The notes: generated from the sequence alone by a model not told the origin. Numbered from the stretch's first letter, positions 9,596-18,776 are shown. The stretch is 33,914 nucleotides of DNA from Leishmania donovani (GCF_000227135.1 NC_018256.1:1068988-1102901); one strand, 5' to 3'. Program-made: numbers and translations.

Positions 9596-10843
9596 ATGAC
9601 ACAATACAAGCCGATAAAATCAACTGGGGTCGCTACACCTTACCTTGTCCACGGCGCGGCAGAACAGTATCTGCGCATTCCATGCGCGGCGTTCTTGTGG
9701 TACGCCTTTCTGTCTGGCGCTCTCGCGCCGTTTCTGCGCACCGCGGACGAGGCGACCGTGGCGTCGTGCCACTTCATCGTGTGGCGCGTCCTTAGATGGG
9801 TTCATGCCTACCTGTGCGCGAACGGAGTGTTTATCGTGACGTTGTTCCTTGTAGAGAACATTCGGTGCCTCATTGCCCCGGGGCCTAGGCAGCTGTCTTT
9901 GGCGGACGACTACGAGGAGGGGAACCCGACAAAGGTGGACAAAATGGCCGCCTTCGAGTACGATACCCCAGCTGACGCGTACGAGCGTGTGAAAATGTTC
10001 TGCTTCATGATAACCGGCGTGGCCTTTGTACGCATCTTTACTGCGACAACAGGTATCTTCCTAGGCCTCTTCACTGCTAGTGTCGCAGGCTACCTCGACC
10101 GCTACGCGCATCCATGGTGGTTTGGCTTCTGGTCCCGGTTGACAGCTTTTATCTCTATTGTGGCCTTCTCCGTGCTCGGCGTGTATAACGTTCAGCAGTA
10201 CGGCCAGTTTGCCACCAGATCTGAGTGCAAGATTCTCATTGCAAACCACAGCTGCGTCATCGAGGTGATTTGGGTCTACGTGATGGGCGGCTTCCCATCC
10301 TTCGTCTCGCGCAAGGAGAACCTCTCCTTTTTCTTCTTCGGCAACGTTGTCCGCGGGAGCTCGAGCATCTTAGTCGACCGAGATGCAGCGACGTCACGAG
10401 AGCAGGCCATGACGACAATCCTGCGACGCGCCGGCGACCCCACGGCGCCGCAGCTGATGATCTTCCCTGAAGGGACGACAGGGAATCAGCAAGCCCTGTT
10501 CATGTTCAAAAAGGGTGTGTTCGAGGCTGCAGTGCCGGTGCAGATGGTGTGCATTGCCTTTCCCTACAAGCACTTCAATCCTGCCTGGACGGGGCGCGGC
10601 GTCGGTGGCAATGGACTATGGGATATTTTGGTTCGGCTTAGCTGCCAGTTTGTAAACTACGCTGAGGTGCGCCTTCTCCCTGTCTATCACCCAACCGAGG
10701 AGGAGAGGAGAGACCCGAAGCTGTATGCCAGCCACTGCCAGAGAATGATGGCAACTGTGCTGCGAGAGAATATCAGCGACGCCTCGTTCAGCGACTACAA
10801 GGAGGCATTCCGCCACTTCACGGAGCTAAAGAAGAATCGGTGA
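9596..10843 (+). CDS. Lysophospholipid acyltransferase (LPCAT/LPEAT-like), membrane protein
   Basis: A 415-residue PlsC-type acyltransferase that would move an acyl chain from acyl-CoA to a lysophospholipid, probably in the ER membrane. Hydrophobic segments lie near residues 25-45, 75-95, 135-170 and 180-205, before the catalytic part. Motif I is N-H218-S-C-V-I-E223, an H-x4-E in place of the usual H-x4-D. Motif II is G249-N-V-V-R-G-S. Motif III is F-P-E-G-T-T-G-N (P291-N297), followed by M-F-K-K-G-V-F. The P-E-G-T-T and F-K-K-G pattern fits LPCAT/LPEAT proteins better than AGPAT. No EF-hands or ER retrieval motif is obvious, though the end is lysine-rich (K-K-N-R). ATG 9596 is chosen because the upstream frame runs through retroposon DNA. 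The exact acceptor lipid cannot be told. Confidence 0.9.
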   Translation: MTQYKPIKSTGVATPYLVHGAAEQYLRIPCAAFLWYAFLSGALAPFLRTADEATVASCHFIVWRVLRWVHAYLCANGVFIVTLFLVENIRCLIAPGPRQLSLADDYEEGNPTKVDKMAAFEYDTPADAYERVKMFCFMITGVAFVRIFTATTGIFLGLFTASVAGYLDRYAHPWWFGFWSRLTAFISIVAFSVLGVYNVQQYGQFATRSECKILIANHSCVIEVIWVYVMGGFPSFVSRKENLSFFFFGNVVRGSSSILVDRDAATSREQAMTTILRRAGDPTAPQLMIFPEGTTGNQQALFMFKKGVFEAAVPVQMVCIAFPYKHFNPAWTGRGVGGNGLWDILVRLSCQFVNYAEVRLLPVYHPTEEERRDPKLYASHCQRMMATVLRENISDASFSDYKEAFRHFTELKKNR

Positions 10844-11368
10844 GAGCGAAACACGAAAGAGGGTGCGATTCAGGGGTACTGAGGGCGAGCACAGAGTAAT
10901 CTTTTGGGCACTCCTCCCCTCGCATATACCCAAACTCACGCAGATCTGAAGCTGCTCTGAATGTGGGGGTGGGTGGGAGGGGGCGATCCGCGTTCGTTGT
11001 GTTCGAGATACTTTGCGCATGCCGTGGCGACAGCGAGCCCTCTCGTTTTCGCTTGCCTCTTTCTGCCTTCTTCAGCAGGATGCGAATGCCTCCGGCTTCC
11101 ATTTACTTGTCGGGCTGCCGCAGCTCTGCTGTGGCGTACTGGCCGCCGACACTCTTCATGGGATGGGTACATCAAGAGGCGCTACTTCCGTCGTCCCCGG
11201 CGTTGCTGCACCATTTCTTCGTATGCTCTCCTTATGTGTGTGCACGTGGGCACTCGATAGACGTGTGCGTGCCCAACTGCTCGTTTGCGCGCGCGGCTTC
11301 CTCTTTACTGGGGGGCGGCCCAGCCCACCTTTCAGCTTTTTGACAGTGTCTACCCTGGTACGCCCCGA
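10844..11368. other. Spacer downstream of the acyltransferase
   Basis: About 525 bases, less pyrimidine-biased than the other spacers, with a G-rich stretch at 10961-10984. No gene is recognised; the expected content is the 3'UTR leading into the fourth retroposon. Confidence 0.55.
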
Positions 11369-11920
11369 TGACAGGAGGATATCTCAGTGCTTGGTATCTT
11401 TGGGTCCAGTACACCCCCTCCCCCCACTCTGCGTGGGGAAGCCAAGCAGCCTCTCCCTATCCCCTGCCAATGCCGAGCCACCTCTGGTGGTGACAGGGCC
11501 AAGTGCCTACGACGTGAGGGGGAGGCCAGAGTGGTTTTCCGCTACGGATGTCGGCGACCAGGCCGAATACGGCGTTGCGTTGGCGCGACTCGTACGTATC
11601 CCACCCCCGGGCCTCGCACTGCCCCACACCAGTGGGGCGCCGGAGTGCGGGACCGCGAGGAGATGCACTGGGTGGCGACCAGCACAAGGGTAGCTGCTGT
11701 GAGGCGACCTGCGATGCGAGGGGGGGGGGCGAGTAGAGTTTTGCGTAGGGGCGGTGCTGGGATGACGGAGTCGGCGCATTGCTGTAACACGTGTGTCTAG
11801 CGCTGCCTCGCCCCACGCGGATGGGGTTCGCGGCAGGCCCGGTGGGTATAGCGGAGTTTGGATTCATGTTCTATGGCAGAGAATGGTGGACACGTTGCGG
11901 AACAAGCAAAAGCAAACAAA
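11369..11920 (+). mobile_element. SIDER-like retroposon, family A copy 4
   Basis: Shares its 5' 45 bases with copy 2 (TGACAGGAGGAT, then TTGGTATCTTTGGG) and its 3' end with copy 3 (GTTCTATGGCAGAGAATGG, then CACGTTGCGGAAC). It ends in an A-rich tail, AAGCAAAAGCAAACAAA. It lacks about 55-60 bases found in the middle of copies 1-3 (the join lies near 11577-11584), and its 16-base hairpin at 11632-11647 has the loop in the opposite orientation. Confidence 0.84.
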
Positions 11921-12750
11921 TGTATCGTTGTGGGCCTCTCTTTCTCGTTTGTGTGCATATGTGCATTCATCTGCAACTGTACTTACTGTCTCTCTCTTCT
12001 TAAGCCTCCTGCCGTCTCTCTCACTTTCGTCCTGCTGCTGATGCTGATGCTTTACGGTGCACGTCGTATTGTTTTTTTTTTTCTGAGTGGAAAGGAGTAC
12101 GCAGCACGAAGTGTCGGACGAAGCGAGATAAAAATGGGACAGAGGTGTGGGAGAGGGGAGGGTCGCCTTGTGTGGAGTGGCTGAAGCAGAGACAGAAAAG
12201 AACAAGGACTGCCGAAAAGGGAGATGCTGCCCTGATAAAGGATGCCCATCTTGCGCCACCGCTGACTCCGGAAACATTTTGATTGACCGCAACTGCGGCA
12301 CTGATCTTCAAAGAAAGAAAAGCGTCGCAGAGTTCACGAGACCGGTGAGTCCAATAACGAAAGCGTGTGCACTTCCAGTGGGGATAAGGCATGCACCGAC
12401 ACCGACAGAGACGCACATGGGCGTGTGCGTACACTCGCATGTGTTGTCGCTGGCTTTCAGCGCGACATAGGTCGTCTCATCAAGCTGGTGTCTTGTATGT
12501 GTTTGGTGCATCGAAGTTAACGAAGCAGCCATCGCTGTCTGCCTCCTCGTCTTTCTCGGGACCGCTTTTCCTTTCCCTTACTTTATTTTTCAAATTCGCA
12601 CTCTTCACACGCTGCCTCGTTAACGTCGTTGCTTCTCGTGCTACATATGCCACTGAGGCGGAAGGGGCCTCGGCCTACGCTGTGGATGACACATCCGTAC
12701 GTGCACAGGCAGGTAGACAGCACAGCACACTGGTTTATCTTCCCGTCACC
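11921..12750. other. Spacer and leader of the repeat-motif protein
   Basis: Contains T-rich and purine-rich stretches. The open frame of the next gene extends upstream to 12391, but those residues look like translated leader (Arg, Cys, Ser, Leu and Phe runs). Confidence 0.5.
12536..12657 (+). promoter_or_regulatory. Candidate polypyrimidine tract and spliced-leader acceptor
   Basis: A T/C-rich tract at 12536-12595 is followed, without an intervening AG, by the AG at 12656-12657, 93 bases before the ATG at 12751. Confidence 0.45.
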
Positions 12751-14919
12751 ATGGCGTGCTCCGTGGAGGCACAGGCAATCGGCGGCACCGCTGGCGGTGC
12801 CGCCGCCCTCACCTCTCGTCGCCTTTTTCAAGAGCGCATCAACGCACTCCTCTCGGCACCCATGCCACATTGCCTCCAGAGTGAGTCACAAGGGGACGCG
12901 CCATTTCGAATGGGTTTCATGTCCGCAAGAGAGCGAGCAGGCAGCGGCATGGCAACCGAGCGCTCGCTGCACAGCTCGCACTCCCCTCAGCGCAATGCCC
13001 AAGCCTCCACCGTGCGCACGCTTCCCATCTACGAGGCTCTCCTACAGAAGGGTCGACTAATGCAGGAGCATCGAGAGCGGCTTCAGCAGGAGGCAATCGA
13101 GCGAAAGATGCGTGAGGTGCGGCCTGCTCCACGCGTCGCCGTCTCGCCGGCTCCTCTACCCGTAGAGGCGCCACGCTCCGCACGCCGCCTTCCCCCCAAG
13201 GGTCAACGCATCGAGGACAGACTGCTTCAGAGGGCCAAGGAAAAACACGAGCTTGAGGAGAAGGCTGGGCAGGTACGGGCGGAGCGCGAGGCTGAGGACC
13301 TGGCGGTCATCGCCCCCTTTCATCCTCACATCTCAGCCCACGCTCTGGCGACCAAATCCCGTTACAAGGAGCCACCACCCGATCGGGCTGCGTGGCGGGC
13401 GAGACGTTTGGCAGAGCTTGCGCAAATGTGCCAGAGTTCGGGTGCAGAGGTGCTGGAGGAGCTTCAGGATGTGCCGTCCATCAACCCACGCTCTGCGAAG
13501 CTCGCTGCCCTGAGGAAGGCGAGAGAGGGTCTGGATGGGGTACCCGTGCCGGACGCCCTCCTTATCAGTGAACATCGCCGTCGATTGGCTCAGTGGCAGG
13601 CAGCGGAGGCGGAGCGGGAGGCTCGGTCGCACGCAGTCCCTTCCATCACTCGGCACGCCGCACGCATGCGGCGCGTCGGCAGTGTTGGCGATCGCCTGCA
13701 TGCGGAAAGCTACGAAGTTGCGCTTCGCCGCTTGCAGCGCGAGGTGGCGTGGCGCGAGGCCCACACACCGTTTCAGCCGCTCGTCACTCCGCTAGGCGCT
13801 GTCACGGCGCCACGATATCAACGTGAAGGTGACACAGTCGCGCACACACGAACTCTGGAGGGTTCCCGCATTTTATCGCGTCAGAACTGGGTGCCAAGGG
13901 ACTCCTTTCAGCCCTCCATCAACCCTGTTAGTGCGGCGATTGCGCAGCGGCTGCCAGAGACGGCAATGGAGCGGCTGTGTCGGCCCAGCGCTGTTCATTC
14001 TCTTTCCTCCTATGTCGATCCCACCAGCTTCACAGACGCGTCTGGTGTGTCTCCGTCTCCATCTATTGCTGCACGTAGCCAGACTCGTTCCTGCTTGCTG
14101 CGTACGCCGTCTGCGCACCAGCAGCACGGTGCTGTGTCGAACACCCCTTCCTCGACGTTAGGTGCCCTTCCCAGCTCTGTGGTCGCCTCTCTGGATGCGT
14201 ATGAGCGCCGGCGACAGAGGCGGCTGGAGGCGCTGCGCAAGGAGCAGGTGGAGCACGAGCAACGGGAGTTCACGTTTCAGCCGCAGATCAACGCACATTC
14301 GTCGTCTTTGACGGGCGCCTTCGCGAGCGCGAGCGGTCAGCGGGGCCCCAGCGCCGTGGCGCGGCGGAGCGGCGAGTGGCAGCAGCAGCGAGAGCGGCAT
14401 CTCGAAACGATGCGGCACTGGCAAGCGGAGCGGGCGGCGGCAGAGCAGACGATGGCGACGCGCGTGAGAAGCGGCGCTCGCACGGCGGCGCCCTCCTCCT
14501 CGCCGCTGTCTTACAGCGTCTACGGTGGCGATGGCACTCCCTGGGGCGTGGAGGAGTACCTTGCCAGGCAGCAACTCGCGCGCGCGATGCGGCAGAGGGC
14601 GCAGGAGGCTTTGGAGCGCCAAAGCGTCTCTGTCGATGGACGCGATCGCCCATCTTCCTCATCGGCGCCGCCTCCCGTCAGCAAGCAAATGGGGCTGGAT
14701 CACCGCGTGCGCAGCTCTAGCATGCTTAGCCGAAGACCCTCTCCCATTCGCAGTTTGCGGCCGGCTGTGCCCGCGTCTCAGGAGGTAGCCATTGCCCATA
14801 TGTTTGCCTCTGCGGAAGAGGCTTCCAGCGACGGCGGCTGGCGATGCTGGAAGGGAGGCGAACACGTCATGCGCGTGGACGCACCACACTCTTCTTTCTC
14901 ACGGTCTTCTCGTTCTTAG
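12751..14919 (+). CDS. Coiled-coil protein with repeated FxPxIN-like motifs, function unknown
   Basis: A 722-residue hydrophilic protein, not assigned to a named family. The same short motif, aromatic or V, then x-P-x-I/V, then a small or polar residue before a basic helix, recurs six times: F-H-P-H-I (190), V-P-S-I-N-P (241), V-P-S-I-T (296), F-Q-P-L-V (341), F-Q-P-S-I-N-P (386) and F-Q-P-Q-I-N (509). Between the motifs are charged helices rich in R, E, A, Q and L, likely coiled coil (for example 105-185 and 480-560). No membrane segment or catalytic motif is seen. Such F-x-P-x-I-N repeats recur in cytoskeletal and flagellar coiled-coil proteins of protists, so a microtubule or axoneme role is plausible but inferred. 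ATG 12751 (context CACCATGG) is preferred over upstream in-frame codons because the extension looks like leader. Confidence 0.75.
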   Translation: MACSVEAQAIGGTAGGAAALTSRRLFQERINALLSAPMPHCLQSESQGDAPFRMGFMSARERAGSGMATERSLHSSHSPQRNAQASTVRTLPIYEALLQKGRLMQEHRERLQQEAIERKMREVRPAPRVAVSPAPLPVEAPRSARRLPPKGQRIEDRLLQRAKEKHELEEKAGQVRAEREAEDLAVIAPFHPHISAHALATKSRYKEPPPDRAAWRARRLAELAQMCQSSGAEVLEELQDVPSINPRSAKLAALRKAREGLDGVPVPDALLISEHRRRLAQWQAAEAEREARSHAVPSITRHAARMRRVGSVGDRLHAESYEVALRRLQREVAWREAHTPFQPLVTPLGAVTAPRYQREGDTVAHTRTLEGSRILSRQNWVPRDSFQPSINPVSAAIAQRLPETAMERLCRPSAVHSLSSYVDPTSFTDASGVSPSPSIAARSQTRSCLLRTPSAHQQHGAVSNTPSSTLGALPSSVVASLDAYERRRQRRLEALRKEQVEHEQREFTFQPQINAHSSSLTGAFASASGQRGPSAVARRSGEWQQQRERHLETMRHWQAERAAAEQTMATRVRSGARTAAPSSSPLSYSVYGGDGTPWGVEEYLARQQLARAMRQRAQEALERQSVSVDGRDRPSSSSAPPPVSKQMGLDHRVRSSSMLSRRPSPIRSLRPAVPASQEVAIAHMFASAEEASSDGGWRCWKGGEHVMRVDAPHSSFSRSSRS

Positions 14920-14945
14920 ACACACACACACACACACACACACAC
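14920..14945 (+). repeat. CA microsatellite directly after a stop codon
   Basis: About twelve CA units begin at the base after the TAG at 14917-14919, so the repeat opens the 3'UTR of the mRNA. Confidence 0.95.
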
Positions 14946-15237
14946 GGGCACCTCGTGCCCATTGCGGCAATAATCCTTCGCCCGGTGGTTAGATTTCTCT
15001 CAGTTTCTCATATTCCCTTCGCGGTTGCCAGGGCCCGGGCTCTTAAGTGCACAGACGCACGTAGTCCTCTATTTCCAGTGAACCGCGACACACAGTTCAT
15101 GTGTTCGCTGCCACTGTGAGTATGGCTTCGTCGTCTTCTCTTGGTTCTGCTACGGCGAAGCGCACGAACGAGGAATATCAGCTGCAAACGCACCCGCAGC
15201 TCCTTTTTTTTTTTCGCCGTTATGGTAGTCATCACTT

Positions 15238-15256
15238 TAGCTGATTGTATCAGCTA
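15238..15256. repeat. Perfect 8-bp stem-loop
   Basis: TAGCTGAT, a three-base loop, then ATCAGCTA. It stands alone in the 3'UTR region with no downstream T run of its own and could fold in the RNA. The function is unknown. Confidence 0.6.
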
Positions 15257-15835
15257 CGTGAGGCACACCCCTTTCCCGGTCTCCATATCCTGGCACGTGC
15301 ATGAGTTGTGAAACCATACATGGAGCACGAAAGCGAAGCCACGTGAGCTCACACATGTGCGAAGAAAAGGAACTGGCAGAAACGCTAACGCACCTCAATG
15401 TCTTTCGTTCAACGGTAGCTCATCTCTCAATACTCCCGCTGCCACTCTCTCTTTCTCCGTGTCTTCAACTTTACATGCTCGTGTGTGTGCATGTCTCCAT
15501 TTATGCACTCTTGTCAGAGCAGCCGATTAGATCGCTTGCGTCGCCCTGTGATTCTTGAGGTGGATTTCACGCTGTCCATCGTCTGCTTTCATTCACCATA
15601 TTTTTATATCCTCTCACCAGGCATCGATTCGTGAGCGTCTACCCCGTACTGTGGAGGCCACACACACGCACACGCATATAGCCTCACGGCTTTTCGGCGA
15701 AGGAGCACCCCTCCACCTTCCTCCTCCCTCCCCCTGACGGCAGAAACCCACCCACACGTACCCACAAATAGCCGCCCACACTCCTGAGTTGCGCAGGCCG
15801 GCATAGAGGACTGAAATTCTCCGGGAAGCTGCCGT

Positions 15836-15961
15836 GCCCCCCCCCCTCCCATTCATCTTTTGCCTTGACTTCTCTGATTTTTTTCTACGTTCTCTTTTTT
15901 CCTCTCCTTCTGTGCTCGCGCGCGTGCCGGGCCTTCTCCCCTCTTTTTTTTGTTTTGTCAG
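15836..15961 (+). promoter_or_regulatory. Candidate polypyrimidine tract and spliced-leader acceptor
   Basis: One of the strongest tracts in the window: a C run, then mostly T/C over 120 bases, ending TTTTGTCAG with AG at 15960-15961. This would give a leader of about 194 bases before ATG 16156. Confidence 0.5.
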
Positions 15962-16155
15962 CGCGGCGACCTCAGTCAACCGACCGGCATTGGATCGAGG
16001 AAGAGGGAGAAAGTGACTCTCGTGCAGGCACAGAGATAGCACCGCCTGTGTGTCTGTCGCTTGCCTCCTCTCGTCCGTGTTAGGTTTCACCTTGCCCTTT
16101 TTCGTGGTGGTAGTAAGGGCCAAGATCAGTGCGAGCTTCAGCGCTTCCTGAGACC

Positions 16156-18450
16156 ATGCCAACCCATTTCTCTTCCTCGAAGCTTGCGTCGCAGGCGGCG
16201 GCCGCGTCTCTCTTGGTGGACGACGATGCGCCGTATCACGACTCCCGCCCCATAGCGCGTCTTCCCCTCGACGACGACGGCACGGCGGTATTGCCGCTTC
16301 CGCAGGCAGTACAATACGCCACGGAGTCGGACTCAGTTTCCCTTCTGCTCTCCTCTGATGCGGAGGAGAAACCTTCTAACGAAACCGGGAGGGAGGCAAC
16401 GTGGATGGAGCTGCGGAAAAGCAGCCACTCAACGCAGCCGGCGAACCACTCCGGCACGCACACTTCCTACCACGATTCACATCACGGCACTCGTCGGAGC
16501 AGTGCAAGTCGGGCTGACGGCGGCAGCCCCCATGATCCACGTACGCCGCTCACGCATTGCACCTCCAGTGTCGATAAGCGGCATATCGAGCGCCTCGCGC
16601 GGCCGAGAGGTGCGCAGGGCTCTGTGATCAGGCCCGCGGAGCCGAACTACGGCCGCCTGCTGAACTTTACAGAGGAGGAGGAGCAAGAAAAAGGGCGAGC
16701 GCAACAGCACTGCCGCAAGTCACCGCTCACCCGACCGAGCCCGATTACTCCCAGCCTAGAGCAGACCCAGCCGACGGGAAGTCGACCTCCGCCTTCTCGT
16801 CCGGAGAGCAACCACCACACTGCGGTGGCCAATGTTGCCCTGCCAGCCTCACAGAAGGCGTGCTACGAGAAGCTCGCGGCACCGAAGAAATGCCCCGCTG
16901 CATCCGCGGTCGACGGCGGTGCGCCACCGTCTCGGACTTCTTCGACGGCCGACGGCGGTACACCGGCGTCTCTCACTTCCTCGACGGCGGCCGCGCCACG
17001 CAGAGGCAGCAGCAACACTTTCGACCGCCTAGCCGTACCGAAGAAGCCGGTCGCTGCCCGTTGTGAGGAGGCGGTGCCACTACCAGAGCGGCGGCTTCGT
17101 TCTCACTCATTGTATGCGCGCGTTCTTACGCCGCCGCAGCACGACCTGTACCTGCAGTGCCTTTCACGGCCAAAGAACCGGAGTGCGTCGTCTCACCGCG
17201 ACCCGTGCGCACCGGTAGAGCCCAACCTGCACATCCCGCAGAAGCGTTACTATGGCGGCACCACTGTTATATCGGTCTCACCTGGCACACCCACTTCTAC
17301 TGGACTGCCGCTGCCGTCACCCCACGCCGGCGGACGTCGCAATAGTCGCGTGCCGAGCGCTTCGTGGGAGGCGGTGGCCAGCTACGCGGAGCGACGCCCA
17401 TCGTCAAAGGCCTCCTGCTTCCTGCCACCTAGCTCGTGCGCCGAATGCGGGACTGCACTCCCGCAGCAGACGTACACGGTGTCGTCACAACCCACCCTCT
17501 CCAGCGCGGCGGCACTGCACGAGGTTATGGTTGAGCAGGTGGGGGTGATACCGCACCAGCCTCTTCCCGCGGCTCCTGCCGCGAATGGCGATGGACTGAT
17601 GCAGGTGCAGTCGGCCCCAGCGAAGATTACTGGCTCGAAGCCCCCGATCGTGGTGCGTACTCGCCGGTACGTGCCTCCGTCGGAAGAGCAGGATGCCGAG
17701 GCTGCCGGCCAGTCGGCGTCCCGCGCAGCGAAGCAGGAGAGCCCCGCAGCCCCCGCGCCGGAACCGGTTGAGGCGGTGCGGCGACGTACTGCAATACCGA
17801 CTGTGCCGACTGAAACGACAACGACGCCCGCACTGGAGAAGGAGAAGCCAAAAATGGCAGATACCACCCCCCCGGAGACGCCGGCACGCGCCATGCCGGC
17901 TCCTGTCGCGGTGCAGGCCATCAAGCGAGTGCCTCCTGCGCCTGCTGCCACTGCAGTCACTCCAGCTCCACAGAGACCTATCACGTTGGAGACCTCCAAA
18001 AGACAGACCCCTGCTCCATGCTCGGCACCAGTAGCACCAGGACCCTCGCGCCTGGAAGCTCCACCTCAGCCAGCGCAGGTGAAATCTGCACACATCCATC
18101 CTTCTCCCTCCTCGGTATCAGTTTCTGCTTTGCCGTCAGACAAGGTGGCCACTGCGACACCGCAGGCGGTAGCCGTGGCAGAAAACGGCACTGTTGACGC
18201 TGCCTCAGCCTCCGCAATGGAGGATGTGCACGCCATTCCGACGCCGCCTTCCAGCGACAAGAAAAAACTTCGCAAGATCACGCACAGAAAACCGAACAGT
18301 GCCAAGCCGGAGGTGCTTCGGGACGCGGACTTCGCGTGCCAACTGGAGGTCTTGCCGGGGACGCGCCATGCTGTGAGTATCAAGAAGCCATATACGTTGG
18401 CAAAGCCAACGGTGAAGGCACTGTCTCCAAAGTCACGCTGGGCTCACTGA
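16156..18450 (+). CDS. Protein with THEG-like RLAxPK repeats, possible flagellar microtubule protein
   Basis: A 764-residue, Ser/Pro/Ala-rich, mostly disordered protein with no membrane segment. A short motif recurs: H-I-E-R-L-A-R-P-R-G (143-152), C-Y-E-K-L-A-A-P-K-K (236-245), T-F-D-R-L-A-V-P-K-K (288-297) and L-Y-L-Q-C-L-S-R-P-K (331-340), with a weaker Y-G-R-L-L at 165. The core R/K-L-A-x-P-K/R resembles the THEG (testicular haploid expressed) repeat of microtubule-associated proteins in cilia and sperm tails; this is an inference from motif likeness. A second internal repeat, D-G-G-x-P-x-S-x-T-S-S-T, lies between motifs 2 and 3. The second half is a long Pro/Ala/Thr linker. The last 50 residues are basic (K-K-L-R-K-I-T-H-R-K) and more ordered. 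ATG 16156 is the first ATG in frame; the upstream GTG is not a likely eukaryotic start. Confidence 0.78.
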   Translation: MPTHFSSSKLASQAAAASLLVDDDAPYHDSRPIARLPLDDDGTAVLPLPQAVQYATESDSVSLLLSSDAEEKPSNETGREATWMELRKSSHSTQPANHSGTHTSYHDSHHGTRRSSASRADGGSPHDPRTPLTHCTSSVDKRHIERLARPRGAQGSVIRPAEPNYGRLLNFTEEEEQEKGRAQQHCRKSPLTRPSPITPSLEQTQPTGSRPPPSRPESNHHTAVANVALPASQKACYEKLAAPKKCPAASAVDGGAPPSRTSSTADGGTPASLTSSTAAAPRRGSSNTFDRLAVPKKPVAARCEEAVPLPERRLRSHSLYARVLTPPQHDLYLQCLSRPKNRSASSHRDPCAPVEPNLHIPQKRYYGGTTVISVSPGTPTSTGLPLPSPHAGGRRNSRVPSASWEAVASYAERRPSSKASCFLPPSSCAECGTALPQQTYTVSSQPTLSSAAALHEVMVEQVGVIPHQPLPAAPAANGDGLMQVQSAPAKITGSKPPIVVRTRRYVPPSEEQDAEAAGQSASRAAKQESPAAPAPEPVEAVRRRTAIPTVPTETTTTPALEKEKPKMADTTPPETPARAMPAPVAVQAIKRVPPAPAATAVTPAPQRPITLETSKRQTPAPCSAPVAPGPSRLEAPPQPAQVKSAHIHPSPSSVSVSALPSDKVATATPQAVAVAENGTVDAASASAMEDVHAIPTPPSSDKKKLRKITHRKPNSAKPEVLRDADFACQLEVLPGTRHAVSIKKPYTLAKPTVKALSPKSRWAH

Positions 18451-18752
18451 TGTCGAGGCAGGGGCGTTGAGGAAGACAGTACCCTTGGCGCTCAAAGAGG
18501 CTTTCCTTCCCTTGCATGTGCGTGCCTCTGTGTGCTCTTTCCCATCTTGTCGGTCGCTCTGTGCCGTCCTTCAGAAAAGACGTGTTTGTATCTGCCGTCA
18601 CTTCATTTGTACCGTAACGAAATCAAGGAAAACGAGGCAACGCCACACCGTGCCTCACAGCCTTGTATGCTGGCGTACTCGTTTTCCTTTTTCGCTCTGC
18701 ATCGGCCATCTCAACGCGCGCGCACGGACAAAAAAAATGCACGGACACACAA

Positions 18753-18776
18753 ACACACACACACACACACACACAC
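18753..18776 (+). repeat. CA microsatellite
   Basis: Twelve or so CA units in the 3'UTR region of the THEG-like gene. Confidence 0.93.

Larger units (their letters stand above)
14946..16155. other. Spacer between the two repeat-motif genes
   Basis: 1.2 kb without a recognised gene. It contains a perfect 8-bp hairpin at 15238-15256 and a long pyrimidine tract at 15836-15959. Confidence 0.55.

Noticed and set aside
12391..12750. In-frame N-terminal extension of the coiled-coil repeat protein
   Set aside because: It is translated leader sequence (Arg/Cys/Phe-rich) crossing a strong polypyrimidine tract and acceptor AG; ATG 12751 has a better context.
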